DNA of 64,000 nt from Bathymodiolus brooksi (GCA_963680875.1 OY804575.1:107969005-108033004), one strand, 5' to 3'; positions 24,181 to 36,054 are shown, counted from the stretch's first letter. Translations and numbers: made by a program. The notes: a model not told the origin generated them from the sequence alone.

Positions 24181-24194
24181 CTATCAAGGCCATC

Positions 24195-24390
24195 ATGTTA
24201 CGAACCACAAGCTCTGGGATATCGTATTAATTGCGAGATATATCATCCATAAGCAGTTGATGCTGGAATGTTGCCACAAATATATTGAAAATTCACAATG
24301 GGAAAATTGAAATTATCTTTTCTGTCTTAAATGTTCGTTCTTAACCGGCCCTCACTGTCAATTTCTAGGTGTAGGTCAAGTAATTACTAA
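24195..24390 (-). mobile_element. RT-family coding relic (minus)
   Basis: Translating the minus strand gives decayed pieces of the segment ending at the SNIPA motif (TTATTTGTGGCAACATTCCAGC, TCTAGGTGTAGGTCAAG complement). It lies head to head with the plus-strand copy that follows. Confidence 0.5.
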
Positions 24391-24394
24391 AGGT

Positions 24395-24930
24395 GTAATT
24401 TCTCCAAACATGTGCAGCAATATACCAGCTTCTCCTGCATATGGTGTTTACATCTCACAATTGATTCGCTATGCAAGGGCTAGTAGCAATTATTCTGATT
24501 TCCTGAAACGTCATCTTCATCTGAGAAACAGGCTACTGGACCAGGACTATAAAAAGATTCGCCTTATTCGATCTCTTAAACAGTTTATATTCCGATTTAT
24601 CAATGTGTGACGTAAAATTGTTTTTGACATTTACATTCACTGAATATGGTACTGTTTTGACAACTATTTTACCTATTTTGTTCCTGTATTTAAATACTGT
24701 TATAGTGACAGCGGAGCCTTTGAACCGTAATGAGAGCGGGAGGTTTGGCACTTTAAAATCTGATTCAACCCACCATTTCTTTAGAAATGCCTGTACCAAG
24801 TCAGGGTCATTACGGTTTTCACAGTTTTCCGGTTGTTGACTGATTTTGTCTGTTTATATAATTATGAGTTTTGACTTTCCCTTTGTAAGATTGTTCGGAG
24901 TTCGGTAATTTTGTTATTACCCTTATTCAT
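24395..24930 (+). mobile_element. RT-family C-terminal fragment with tail (copy 6)
   Basis: A 66-codon open segment contains the diagnostic SNIPASPAYGVYISQLIRYA, then RASSNYSDFLKRHLHLRNRL and YKKIRLIRSLKQF. The noncoding tail (24600-24930) matches, inverted, the block 61310-61445 (TTCGGTAATTTTGTTATTACC). Confidence 0.75.
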
Positions 24931-24999
24931 AAAGAGTATTATAAACATCCATGTGTTCATCCTGTTGCAGTGAAATATCAAATAATCGATCTACATGTA

Positions 25000-25690
25000 T
25001 ATAAATAAGTTCAAAATATTAAGATTCTTATTAACTCCCACTTCGTATTAATTGAACTCAATTTCTCTTAGCCTAGCAATAATAAACAGAGGTTTTATCA
25101 ACAATGCTCAAAATCTCTTCAATTAAACAGCGGCATATGACAGAAATACTGACAAGAGTAACATTAGTTATATAAAAGCAATAGAAAATTTTGCATGTAT
25201 CAATCTACTATGAAAAACGGAGCATCTAATGATTATACGTAATTATACTCAGGAGAAAAATATATTTAGGTAGACAAAGTATTAAAAAATAAAAAAAATG
25301 AAACAAAAGGGTATGGATATAAGTGACCATAAACGAAACACCATCTGAAACTCTATTACATATTAAAATGTATGGATATGTTGTTGTTCTAATCTCACAA
25401 TTAGCGTATTGGCGAACATGTCACCATCAAATACAATAATAATACCATGCACTCTCGTGAGTCATCAAAGGCTATTGAATTGCAGGACTAGAACTGGAAC
25501 AACACCACCTTTGATGATGTGAAATATGCTTAGCAACATATGTTGCCTTGTAGACGAGATATATATACCTACACACCTTAGTACACACACTAACCTTACT
25601 TCTTATGTATTTAAATGTCAGGAGTGATGGGTTGTCTAATACAAAAATATCAACAAAAATGAGAAAGATAAAGTGGACTTCGGTTTGGTG
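25000..25690. other. No recognised gene
   Basis: AT-rich intron DNA just downstream of exon 2; no exon or repeat signature. Confidence 0.4.
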
Positions 25691-25773
25691 TTCAGTGTTC
25701 GTGTACTAACATATATCTATTTGATATGAAACTGCTAAGCTGTAAAAGTAAAAGTGATACAATTAATATATAC

Positions 25774-25945
25774 CTTGAAATTCTCCCTGCGCGATAGTCG
25801 GACCAGTAGATATAGCCTGCTGTGTAATGGTAATCAACATACCCGACATTGATATTTCCTTCAGAAATAGTAGTTGTCACTCCTGTTTCTGTGTCCAGTA
25901 GAACAATATCATTGTGATTTGCACATAACAGACGTACGTTGGTAT
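25774..25945 (-). CDS. Exon 2: first blade of YWTD beta-propeller (LRP5/6-like)
   Basis: The 172-nt exon has a good acceptor (TTATTACAAG) and donor (AAG/GTATAT). It reads TNVRLLCANHNDIVLLDTET near its start and later YIYWSDYRAGRISR. 'LL-AN--DI-LLD' matches the first strand of the extracellular propellers of LRP5/6 and related LDL-receptor proteins, and YWSD is the diagnostic LDLR class B motif. It starts in phase 1 (needs one base, consistent with the leader exon) and ends in phase 2, which exactly fits the next exon (AG+A=Arg). It therefore encodes the first blade of a secreted or extracellular propeller immediately after the signal peptide. Confidence 0.85.
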
Positions 25946-26879
25946 CTTGTAATAATAAAAGTAAAACTAATCTTATTATGAAAAAAAAGTTGATATATAT
26001 TGTTATAGTTGTAAGATGAAAAGTTAAACTTTGCTATTTCTTTCTGTAATTGATAATATGTTGTCATACTGTCGATTAGATTATTGAATACTCAAATGTT
26101 ATTGTTCGGAGAATACCTATAAGTGGTGGATTACCCTCAGCGGTTTTCTTTTTGGTAAGCAAATTATATTTAACAAAGCCATTTTTCATTCTTACTGATC
26201 AGCCAAGACCACAAATAATACTATATTATGATCAGTGATTCGATAAGTTCATGTTTCAAAACGTTCTAAAATTAGTAACAATATCTCTTCTCCATAAATT
26301 GCATAATGCCGTTTTTAAGTGTTGATTTTGCAAGTTATTACACGGCGCGTTTCATGAATAACAGATAAACGATCAAATTTGAAATTTAATTATCAAATGA
26401 GATTTTCATGCCACATAATGAAATGTTGATAATTGTCAACCCAGGATGACACATGAAAGCCCTTCAGCTTATTTCAAATGGAGTCTATTAGAAATAGTAG
26501 CTTGAGTGGTTATTTAAAGTCAATCATCAACGAGCGGGAATGTGAGATTACTTAAAAATCAAGAAAGGATAATGAATCATTGAAAATAATTCCTATTTAT
26601 GTGAAATGACACATTTTTCCAATTCCTCACTGGTACCTTTCAAGTGACATTTGACTTTTTATTTAATAATTTGTAGATGCGATGAATTTGATCGTTCCAA
26701 TCTTGAATTGCATTGTAATCAAATGTTGTTCGCTAATTTGCATAACATTAGTTTTCTCAAGTAAGAGGGACATGCAATATTTATAGTTGTAATATAAATA
26801 CGCATTTTTCCTTTGATGTTTGTTTGCAGTAATCAACTTAAAAATAGTGAACTTTTACAAACCATGGTCTAACATGAAG

Positions 26880-26985
26880 ATCTTGATGCTATTCCATGAT
26901 GTTGATGTCATAGGTCTGTTATTCCATAATTTTGACGTCATAGGAACTGTTATTCCATGATTTTGACGTCATAGATCTGTCAGTC
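26880..26985. repeat. Three tandem units with perfect CRE-like TGACGTCA
   Basis: The unit of about 31 bp is TTATTCCATGATTTTGACGT followed by CATAGRTCTG. It is present three times; the last two units keep an intact TGACGTCA and the first reads TGATGTCA. Confidence 0.7.
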
Positions 26986-26994
26986 ATGTCATTT

Positions 26995-27095
26995 CCGTTA
27001 CAAACCATATATACCATGGATCTTACTCATGAACGCATGAACGGATTCGTTGGTTTAAATAAGTTAATTCGTAAGATCCATGGTATACATAATAC
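26995..27095. repeat. Short palindrome
   Basis: ATATACCATGGATCTTAC pairs with GTAAGATCCATGGTATAC across a 45-bp centre. Probable MITE. Confidence 0.55.
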
Positions 27096-27199
27096 TTATA
27101 TTTGTTTTATACTTGTTCTTGGGTTCATACTTGTGCCAACTTGACATATGCCAACATACCAGGAGGAACAGATACAACTAACATGACATTACATATGTG

Positions 27200-28960
27200 C
27201 CATTCTTAAAGTTCTTCTTGTTTCAGGAGATAGACAATTTGCTTTTCTTTACATATATCTCAAACGAGAAATAATTTTCTTAATAATGGTGTTGGCAGTT
27301 CTTTCGCCAGACAAATTGTGGTCTATATCAATGCCTAAATATTTAACACTACATTGAGATTGTATTAGATGACCATTAATCTAAAAATCAGCTATGGCTT
27401 TTAATTTTTCGCTCTGATACCCACAAAATGTATTCAGTTTTACCAAGGTGTAGAGAAAGCTTGTTTTAAGTTCTTTTCCGGGTTGTTGAGAGATAAATAG
27501 CGGATTGTTATGGGAGAACATAATTGTGCTATTATCTGCATATAGTTTACAGGTTGAGTTTATGCTAATGAACATATCATTGACAAAGCAAAGCAATCTG
27601 CCAAATTGGTTTATGTACCATAAGCATTAACCAACTTTGTTCTTCCTGTTAAATACGATTGAAACCATTTAATATTAAATACTCCCATCGCTTGAAGCTT
27701 GTTGCAAAGAATTTGATGGTTGACAGTATCGAACACCTTTCGAAGATCAATCATTATCATGCCGATGAACAGGCCTTTAGATGATTGAGATTTTATATGA
27801 CCAAAAATGTGAATCAGGTAGGTATTGGTGGAATAAGCGCTTCTAAAACCAGACTAAAATTCATACAGCAAGTTGTTTTAATATTTTAAATATTATTCTA
27901 GTTGTTTATATACTGTTTTATTTTTCTATTTTTTGTTAAAAATAATTCATTGATGGGGAAATATACTCGCTATAGACAAATTCACAATATATGTGATTGG
28001 TTTAGGTAGAACTGTAGCCGCATCTTTGACAAACCGTGCTGGAATTACGTCAAATATTGTACTTTTTGAATGAATTGAGATGGCTTTATTATTCATATAT
28101 AAAGTCTTGAGATATAAGATGCATGTCAACTTGTAAGGCATCACTGATAACTCTACTGTAAATTTGATGGAAAGGGCTAGAGGTGATATGAGATACATTT
28201 GGGGGTGGGGGCAATTTTTCAGCAAGCTTCGCTGCTACGGTTGTGAAAAAGGTATTGAAAACATTTGCAATGTCAATTAAATTGTGACTATTTGACCATC
28301 AACTTTTAGAATAAAACCGGCATTATAATTTTGCTTGGAACTATAACGTAGAGTTTTAAGTTGTTTGCATAATTTTTATTTTCTTCAATTTTGTTAGATA
28401 GATATCCTTCATTTGTCTTTTATTTTTGCATCTCTTTGTATTGCATTACGCATTTAACAGTAGTCCAAATATAAATATTTACTTCCTGATTTGTTGTATG
28501 AAAGTAAGAAAGTATAACGTTTTCTAATACTAGTATTATCTAACATTTCTGACGTCATCCATGGCTCTGATTTTTTTTAACTTTTTATATCCTTATACGA
28601 TGCTAGAGTTTTGAAATAATTGAATGAAATAATTTTCTTAAAATTTCCAATGATTGGTTAACATTTCTGCATAGATAGAGTTCCGACCAGTCAGTATGTG
28701 CGAGTTTTTCTTTGAAATAGTTTTATTTAATAGTGCTTCAGTTATCTTATACGGCGCCTGCTCTGTTTGCCTGTGTGTTCTTTAGTTGTTTTTTCATACA
28801 AACATTAATAAAATGGTCACTAATGCCAACCTCGATGACATTGGATTGGTCAATTTGTTCACTAGTATTAAGTAAAATGTGGTATATTAATGAACTAGAG
28901 TATGATAGTAAAAATAACGTAGATATTGAATTTAGTGCGCAGGATGCGTTTCTGGAATAA
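27200..28960 (-). mobile_element. CR1/jockey-like LINE relic (minus)
   Basis: In minus-strand order: the endonuclease end (NVIEVGISDHF near 28850), an RT start (IPARFVKDAATVLPKPITYI near 28000-28060), the fingers/palm with motif C degraded to LYADNSTIMFS (27480-27540), and KYLGIDIDHNLSGER (27310-27350). Every part contains stops or shifts. The hammerhead-like repeat at 28900 abuts its 5' end. Confidence 0.7.
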
Positions 28961-29200
28961 CCTTAATTAGGTACGCTCATAACCAAGATTTGAATGTATA
29001 TGGTTTATTCAGAAATAAAGATTTATATATAAAGTCAAATAATTTAAAATTCTTTGGAGCAAAAACAACTCCAAGGACATAAACAGGATATCCAAAATCA
29101 GTCAAGGTCACCTATCCCTCATTTGATCAATAATTGCATTATTTAGGAACTGTATTTTTCAACAATAGATATATCTAATAAATCATGTCAGTGCCGAAGC
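28900..29200 (-). repeat. Hammerhead-like repeat, copy C
   Basis: AGTGCGCAGGATGCGTTTCT, GGAATAACCTTAATTAGGTA (CTGATGA box mutated), then CCAAAATCAGTCAAGGTCACC and ACTAAACTCTAG-type ending. Confidence 0.55.
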
Positions 29201-29359
29201 ACCATCCCACATACGCTACTAAACTCTAGAAATATAGAATTGATTCAGCGTTGCTTCTCAAAGAAGAGCGAGAACAAAGGTATCAGTATCTTGTTATTGG
29301 TAGAGACTTACTTTGTCAAAAGCTATTCAAAATCTAATAATAAATATAAACAAACGAGA

Positions 29360-30000
29360 TCATTCGAATGTTAGCTTTCTTAAGCGACAACATAATTTTC
29401 CTGTTTGGTGGACGGGTGTTTCAACAAACGATTGGTATTCCAATGGGTACGAATTGTACTCCGCTACTCGCCGATTTATTTCTACATGCTGACGAGGTAG
29501 ACTTCCTTCAAGAACTTCTCAAGAATAAAGATAGAAAATTAGCCTATACCTTTAATTCCAGCTTCCGTTATATAGATGCTGTTCTCTCACTGAACAATTC
29601 TTAATAATTACCTACATCGCATCTATCCATATTAGCTTGATATTGAAAATGGTGCTTCTTACCTTGACCTTCACCATGAAATCGACAACGGATGAAAATT
29701 AAAAACAAACTTCTACGACTCTACGCGATGATATCACTTTTCCAATCGTCAAATTCCCCTTCATTAGTAGGAATATTCCAGCATCACCAGCGTATGGTGT
29801 TTACATTTCACAATTCATACGTTATTCTAGAGCTTGTGTCTAGTACAGTGATTTTCCTGTACAAAGCTCAGCTACTGATGCAGAACTACTCAAACAAGAC
29901 TACCTTGCTCCTAGGTTGAAGTCATCGCTACAAAATCTCTACGGTCGTCATCACAATCTGGTTGATATGCATATCTCAAATGACAATGGATCTTTAACTT
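29360..30000 (+). mobile_element. RT-family fragment with catalytic region (copy 7)
   Basis: This is the most informative member. It has FGGRVFQQTIGIPMGTNCTP (RT motif B region), LADLFLHADEVDFLQELL and FRYIDAVLSLNN, where the usual YIDD motif C is mutated to YIDA. LDLHHEID and SNIPASPAYGVYIS-like remnants follow in shifted frames, then LRKFYGRHH-like codons near 29930. Catalytically dead. Confidence 0.8.
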
Positions 30001-30002
30001 TT

Positions 30003-30375
30003 TACGAAACCGCATCGGTGGCGTAATGGTTAGCGTGCCTCGAGTTCGGTAGTTCGTGTGTTCGATCCCCAGTCGGGTTAAACAAAAGACTATAAAATTG
30101 GTGTTTTTTGCTTCTTTGCTAAACACGCAGCATTAAGGAGAAAGAGCAAAGACTGGTTGGCTCGGAATCGGAATAATGTTCCCGAGTGGAGCGACATATC
30201 TACTCGCGGACTGTTGATTCAATGAGCTAGCACTATAAAAATCCAACTCAGCGTGTTGGTCTAGAACAAAGCGGACCACATCATCATGGCATTGCCAATT
30301 AACTTGTTCTCGCCATAATATAGCTGAAAAAATGCTGATTTGGCGTAAAGCAATACTCACTCACTCACTCACTGA
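30003..30375 (+). repeat. Full-length tRNA-derived SINE with CACT tail
   Basis: The Pol III A-box GGTGGCGTAATGG and B-box GTTCGATCCCC lie in the head (30003-30070). The body ends TCGCCATAATATAGCTGAAA...GGCGTAAAGCAATA and the tail is (CACT)4. The 3' domain (AATATAGCTGAAAAAATGCT) is a relative of the conserved molluscan SINE 3' end. Confidence 0.75.
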
Positions 30376-30399
30376 CTTACTTTTTACGTAGATGTTTTC

Positions 30400-30620
30400 T
30401 TTCCTCTATCAATGCCAAGCAGGAAATGCTTACACTTCCTGAATACCTGAGTTTACAACCGGTTTGTTTAGGTGGGGTCCGTGTTTCTCATCTTTTTAGA
30501 TTTTTGTGTTGTCCTATTATGTGTCTTTGCGTTCTGAGTTCCGTGTTGTGATGTCCGTTACGATTTCCGTATGCAAACGATGTTCGGTTCGTCTTTACTT
30601 CCAGTTATTTGTAGGAGGGC
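30400..30620 (+). repeat. RT-family 3' tail scrap (copy 8)
   Basis: AGGAAATGCTTACACTTCCT, GAATACCTGAGTTTACAACC and GTCCGTGTTTCTCATC are divergent matches to the tail consensus. Confidence 0.5.
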
Positions 30621-30704
30621 ATATATCCTATTTACGTCATTTGTGTGTGCTTCCGCATAGTGGTCAGTAGTATAGAAGCACCATCCACTTATCATTTGAG
30701 GGGG

Positions 30705-30850
30705 TGCTATCGGGTGCTACCGGAAGTGCTCGCCTGCGCATGCACAACCGGATATCACGTCACCGGAAGTTGCATCACCGGATATGATGTCACCGAAGTT
30801 CCATCACCGGAAATAACGTCATGGGAAGTCGTGAACCGGAAATGAAAGGG
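30705..30850. promoter_or_regulatory. GC-richer cluster of ETS, NRF1-like and CRE-like sites
   Basis: Within 140 bp: ACCGGAAGT (ETS consensus) twice plus variants, CCTGCGCATGCAC (NRF1-like), and CACGTCA, TGATGTCA and AACGTCA (CRE half-sites), arranged as imperfect tandem units ACCGGATAT-ACGTC. This resembles a compact CpG-type promoter or a transposon promoter. No downstream gene was identified; the left arm of the big inverted repeat begins 110 bp away. Confidence 0.4.
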
Positions 30851-30955
30851 AGATAATTTCCCGCGTTTTTTTACCCGGTATTTCCCGCGTTTTCCCCGGA
30901 ACTCCTCTAGATTCTGGGTAAGAACAATGGAATTGTGAATCCAACCTGTATCGAG

Positions 30956-33573
30956 TCACTATAGTGCTATTACCCTCTATGCTAAACCATTTTTCCCTCC
31001 TGAATTGTGCAGTCAGCCGTGATTAATTGACTCAGTGGTATGTGTATGCAATATATGACTGCATTTTCTATGTTCTTTTGTTTGTTTGTTTTTTTCGTAA
31101 ATAAAATGTTATTCATCATACGGGGCTTTACATTATAACAAAACGCCAAGTACATTTTCAAAGAATTATTGATAAGACGATGCACAATAGTCTTGACTAA
31201 TTCCTGCTCTTCACAGGAACACCTGTCTCAAGCGATAATGAAGTATTCCAAACCGAGTAAATTTACATAATTTTGTGTTGCTTAATTAAGGACCTCTCAT
31301 TATTATTCTATTATTCTAAGTATTGTACCATTCATATGGGTTTTAACACCGTGTTTTAATTACCAATAATTATGCATACTTTAATGCAAACAATTACACA
31401 ATGAATATATTACCATACCATAAAAATCAATCATGAACTTAAAAACTCATACTGTTTTTCTAAGGTTATAAAAGTCCCTCCCCCCAATAATGGGTGTGAA
31501 GGTCAATACACCTATGAAAAAAACCAGCTGTTCAATCTTCGTGTAAAACGACAAATTGTATGATTTTATAAGATGTATTTTTTATTACGGTCTATTAGGC
31601 AACCCTTAAATTTTATATTGGTTTTTCTAAAGAGGCCCCGCGTTTAATTATTCATACGCGTGCCAGTGAAGTGGGTATTCGATACATGAAGTAATCAAAA
31701 AGATATTAACCCCCAATGATCAGACAAGTTGAAACATGAATGTATTTAATACGCATATACCCTCCGGTGAACACTAGGTGATTTAAATATAAACATAATA
31801 CACAAATAAATCGATACCAAGTATTGCTAAATTGATTTCAACCGTACCAGACTCTAATGTTTAAATATGCTGATTATGTGGAGAAAAAAATACAGATATT
31901 GTTGTACACGTGTGCTGTAACTGTCAATATTCTTTCGAATTCCAATAAGAATTTTCTTTTGAAGAAATTAATTAGCGTTATATTTTTGACAAACTTTTCG
32001 TCTGCTAAATCTATTGATTTTCTGTTATCGGATTACCAAGATATTTAAAATGTCCTTTCGTAAAAGTCGCGTGGCGTCTGCTGCATTCCTTACACGGTTT
32101 AGCTATATTTACTCGGGTGAAACCAAATGACGTATATTTTACAGGATTTGTCATTGTAAAATTGATAGCTCAGGAACCCTTTCCCGCTATTTTTTTATTT
32201 TCATGGGGAGCGTCATCAATAATTACACAACCATGGATTACTGTCTTCAAGGAGGCCTAACATGAACTTTTACTTATTTTTTATTTTTGTTTGGTGTTCT
32301 ACCATCTAGAGCACACTGAACGACAACTTAGTTATTAGTAGTAGTTTTTATATTATAGTATTATTTTTCAAATCAGACATGTATAAATTTGAAATGTTAA
32401 GGATTTGGACTATATTTATAACAAGGAAGCTACTATACCAAGAGTTTCCTATTGGTTGAGTTGAAGTTTTTCGCTCGCCACCATGACTCGGTTAACCGTT
32501 ACGGAATACCTGTGTCAAAAATGACCACAGATATGTTCCACTTGTCGTGAGCACTTCCCGGTCCTTTCCTCATTAATGTGTATAACATTATTGTATAGAG
32601 CGGATATACTAAGTTGATATAACTTGTTTCTAATTGTACATTTATGACAATAAAATATGTTTAAACTCAATTAATGGCTTATCGCCGAGTTCGTAACTAT
32701 GGTAACACGATGGGTGCCACTAGTGGTGCAGAAACCGCTAACTCTTCCAGAGCACCCGAGTACACCCCCAGGTTTTATTTAGATTCGTGTTACTCGATCT
32801 TTAGTTTTCTGTTTATTCTTTTGTCAATCGCTGTTTGTCCATTTTTCTTTGCCCATTGTGTTGTCTGTCCTTCGAATTTGATTACCTCTTTGGTATCTTC
32901 AAACTCTTCCTGTAATAATCGGCCTTGATTGCAATGTTATATAGCTTTATCTTGTCGCATCAAATGGTTATATCAAGATATACATATATTTAATATTATT
33001 AACGTGTTTCGCTATTTAATGAATGTGTTCAAACAGGTGGTTGTATTATATACACATGGTTATTTCCTTTCAATAATTTAAATATCGTCTGTTAGCGAAT
33101 GACTTATTTACCTATCAACAAACATCATAATGACCTTTTAATCGCATCATGTTTAAACTTGTCGAAACGCGTTGAGGCATGAACAATTACAGTTCTGATA
33201 TGGATGTGATGTGTAAACTGGATCAAACCAATTGAACAATCAATAACCCACCCCATTTCAATGGACTATATTTAAAATGTTGTATTTAAATTGAATGAAA
33301 TTCACGTTGTTTTCTAACGTCATTTAATATTCACTTTTGTAAGATAAATAAAAAACTGTATACATATTTAACGTACCCTACCCACATTCGCGTTATTTAG
33401 TTTTTTTGTTTTTGTTTTTTTTTGTTTTTTTTATTCCGGTTACATCAATCCATTCTCGATGCAGCATCCTATCCTATTGTCTCCCTAATGTTTTTACACT
33501 GTTATTTTCTGGTGAAACTTGATTCCAATTAGGTTTTTCCTTTTTTATCTGATATACAGTTGTATAGGAATTT
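30956..33573. repeat. Left arm of 7.8-kb inverted repeat
   Basis: About 2.6 kb that is near-identical, in reverse complement, to 36108-38722. It begins TCACTATAGTGCTATTACCC and its inner end is near GTATAGGAATTT. The arm contains an RT-family tail (32440-32930), a T-rich tract (33398-33432) and unrecognised AT-rich DNA. No open gene was found in the arm. Confidence 0.9.
32440..32935 (+). mobile_element. RT-family end and tail inside left arm
   Basis: CCGTTACGGAATACCTGTGTC, GACCACAGATATGTTCCACT, an insertion, then TGGGTGCCACTAGTGGTGC and AGAGCACCCGAGTACACCC. The tail is split by about 90 bp of other sequence at 32578-32670; the same split exists in the right arm, so it predates arm duplication. 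Confidence 0.7.
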
Positions 33574-33657
33574 AATTTGTTTTTGTTATTTAGCTGGGAT
33601 TCCCTTATTTCTTCTGGTTCCCGGTTTTTTCAAAATTTCAGAATTCATTAGATTAGG

Positions 33658-34300
33658 CTAAACTGAATGACTCTGCTTACTGCCAGTAGTTACCCTGACT
33701 TGTTCTAGGGTTGTAGCGCATTCAGGTTCACTCTTCTCTTCTGTATTTCTCTCTTGATGACGTAAGCAAACTATACAAGGTGTCCGTGATAATGCATCTG
33801 CATTGTTGTGTTGCCTACCTGGAGATGTCAATACATCTTTTAACCTAATAAAAGCCTGTTCACATTCATCATTCCACTGAAATATTGAGCCTTTTTCACA
33901 CAGCTTATGCAATGGTCTGGCTATGATTGCAAAGTTTTTTCACATATTTCCTGTAATAGGAGCAAAGACCAAGAAAGCCCCATCATTTGCTTAGGTGTTT
34001 TTGGTCTGGGCCAGTCTTGAACAGTTTTAACTTTATCAGGATCTGTACTAATTCCTTCTTCTGAGACCACACGCTCCAAAAAAAAACTTAACATTAGTTT
34101 GAAAAAAAATTAACTAGATGAAGGGTTCAATCACCCCCAAGTCAAGCATTCTAAGTATTTTCTCCTTTTCTGTTTGTCTCTTACCATATGGTAAGCGTCT
34201 GAGTGATTGCCTTATTGGTACTGCACTCCCTGTATTGATTTTATGTTGTACCAAATCTGTATGACCTAAATCACCTTTGGATTTTGAGAAAAAAAACATT
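33658..34300 (-). mobile_element. Internally deleted Ty3/gypsy pol fragment
   Basis: In minus order: the RT N-terminus (GHTDLVQHKINTGSAVPIRQ, then LRRLPYGKRQTEKEKI, LDLGVIEP), then directly LERVVSEEGISTDPDKVKTV, a region with IARPLHKLCEKGSIFQWNDE and CEQAFIRLKDVLTSPG, and then RQHNNADALSRTPC from the end of RNase H. The RT catalytic core and most of RNase H are deleted, and stops and shifts are present. No LTRs were seen. It sits in the core of the inverted structure. Confidence 0.8.
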
Positions 34301-34771
34301 TTGGTGTTTTGTTAACAATTTTGACGATGTGATTCGAGTTCTTTATACATTTTGCATGTTCATTTAAATTTGTAATCACTATTTTGTCCTTTTATTGTGT
34401 TTTTGTGCATCCGTGTTCAATATGTTCGTCATACATTCGTTTTGTTTTTGTTTTTGACGTTTACTTTTTGAGGTTTCACTCGGATTTTCGTGTTTATTCA
34501 ACATTTTAATTACTATTTTGTTGACTTGTTGGAGTTTTTTCATAGATGTTTACGTTAGTATTCGATATTTTCATAATGTGTTTCATTCTGTCTGAGATTT
34601 TGTCGTTTACTTCTTTGATTCCTTCCTCCAATTTTCGTGTTTATTCAACATCTTAATCACTATTTTTGTTGACTTGTTACAGCTTTGTCATAGATGCTTA
34701 CGTTAATGTGTGATATTTTCATAATGTGTTTCGTTTTGTCTGAGATTTTGTCATTGGAGGAGGAGAAGGAG

Positions 34772-35061
34772 TATAGGGTTAGGGTTAGGGTTAGAGTTAG
34801 GGTTAGCGTTAGAATTAGGAATAGGGTTAGGGTTAGGATTATGGTTAGGGCTAGAGTTAGGGTTAGGGTTAGACTTAGGATTAGGGTTAGAGTTAGGGTT
34901 AGAGTTAGGGTAAGGGTTAGAGTTAGGGTTAGGGTTAGAGTTAGGGTTAGGGTTAGGGTTAGAGTTAGGGTTAGGGATAGGGTTAGAGTTAGGGTTAGGG
35001 TTAGGGTTAGAGTTAGGGTTAGGGATAGGGTTAGAGTTAGGGTTAGGGTTAGGGTTAGGGT
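34772..35061 (+). repeat. Interstitial telomere-like (TTAGGG)n array
   Basis: About 290 bp of TTAGGG units with frequent TTAGAG, TTAGGA and other one-base variants. At its right end it passes without a gap into GTGTTTAACACCACTTTCAA, the conserved 3' end of the SINE family. The open frames here in several registers (VRVRV, LTLTL, NPNPN) are translations of the repeat. Confidence 0.95.
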
Positions 35062-35589
35062 GTTTAACACCACTTTCAATATTACCAATTACGTACACAA
35101 ATTAATTACAATACACTTATCAAGATATATTAATGACCTTGAGATAATCTGTCAGTGCTGTAATATATATATTTGTGCATTTCTTATTTCTATTTATTTC
35201 TATATTCAATGTAGATTCAGTTCAATTCGTTGTTAAATTTTATTGTCAATTTTCTTGTTTATTTTTAAATTTTCTTTTCTATACTTAAATTTTCTTGTTT
35301 ATTTTTAAATTAATTTGGAGAAAATCTATTCAGTTTCCGTGTTACTTATGTTTTGTTTGTTAAAAAAAAGTTAATTGTTCTAATATAAATTTGAATAAAA
35401 TAAAAACATCACCACAGATTTACAGCAAAATAACAATTGGAATGAAATGACAATAGAGAATGTAATAAACAATAACAGACAACAGAGAACTGCTTCATTT
35501 AAAATGGTAAATGTGGTTGCTTAACATTAAAATGGTACAGAAAATAAAGGACCATAAACAGACAAATTTACAGTTACTGATATTTTGGG

Positions 35590-35995
35590 AAAACGACAAA
35601 GTTCTTACCAAAGTCGGTGTCAGCTTGTCTTTGTCACAGTGGAAAGTCTTGTGAAGTGCTACGCAAGTGGTGGACGACTTGATCAGTCGAGCGAAAGATG
35701 GAGAACCCGTGGACTGGAGATATCATCTGGGAGAAGACGTCTACGTTATCATCAAAGCCCCCTCAACTGACAATTCACATCAGGAAGCACTTCGTACCTC
35801 ATGGAGAATGGACATTGCATCCTACGAAGATAGGAGTGACCTTGAGTCTTTACGAATAGAAATAACTGAAACATATCATCATATTGTTGGAAGACAGAGA
35901 GTCAGACCTAAGAACAATGGACAATAAAGTGACTGGAGAAGATTAAATGAAAGAGACTGAGAAACAGAACTTGAACTTAATGTAAAGTGAATAAT
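35590..35995 (+). pseudogene. PC4 (transcriptional coactivator p15)-like ORF, frameshifted
   Basis: One frame gives KVLTKVGVSLSLSQWKVL and, after an early stop and shift near 35650, VVDDLISRAKDGEPVDWRYH continues to LGEDVYVIIKAP and a C-terminal ITETYHHIVGRQRVRPKNNG, ending at TAA 35925. 'GVSLSLSQWKVL' resembles the conserved GISL--EQW--L of PC4 domains, and 'YHLGEDVYV' could start a second copy. An AATAAA lies at 35988. The family assignment is a guess from these short motifs. No start or promoter was identified. Confidence 0.4.
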
Positions 35996-36054
35996 AAAAT
36001 ATGAAACTTGATTTCTGTGTTAGTTATAATTACACCCAAAGAGACCTCTTCCTC

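Larger units (their letters stand above)
26380..28960. repeat. Segmental duplication, copy 1 (partner 48590-50480)
   Basis: Non-repeat DNA (GATAATTGTCAACCCAGGAT, AATAGTAGCTTGAGTGG) and the LINE relic that follows are both repeated in the same order and orientation at 48.6-50.5 kb. Divergence is substantial, with many indels. Confidence 0.7.

Noticed and set aside
34660..35236. Long open frames on both strands (VRVRV, LTLTL, NPNPN proteins)
   Set aside because: They are translations of the TTAGGG array, open because the unit has no stop in those registers.
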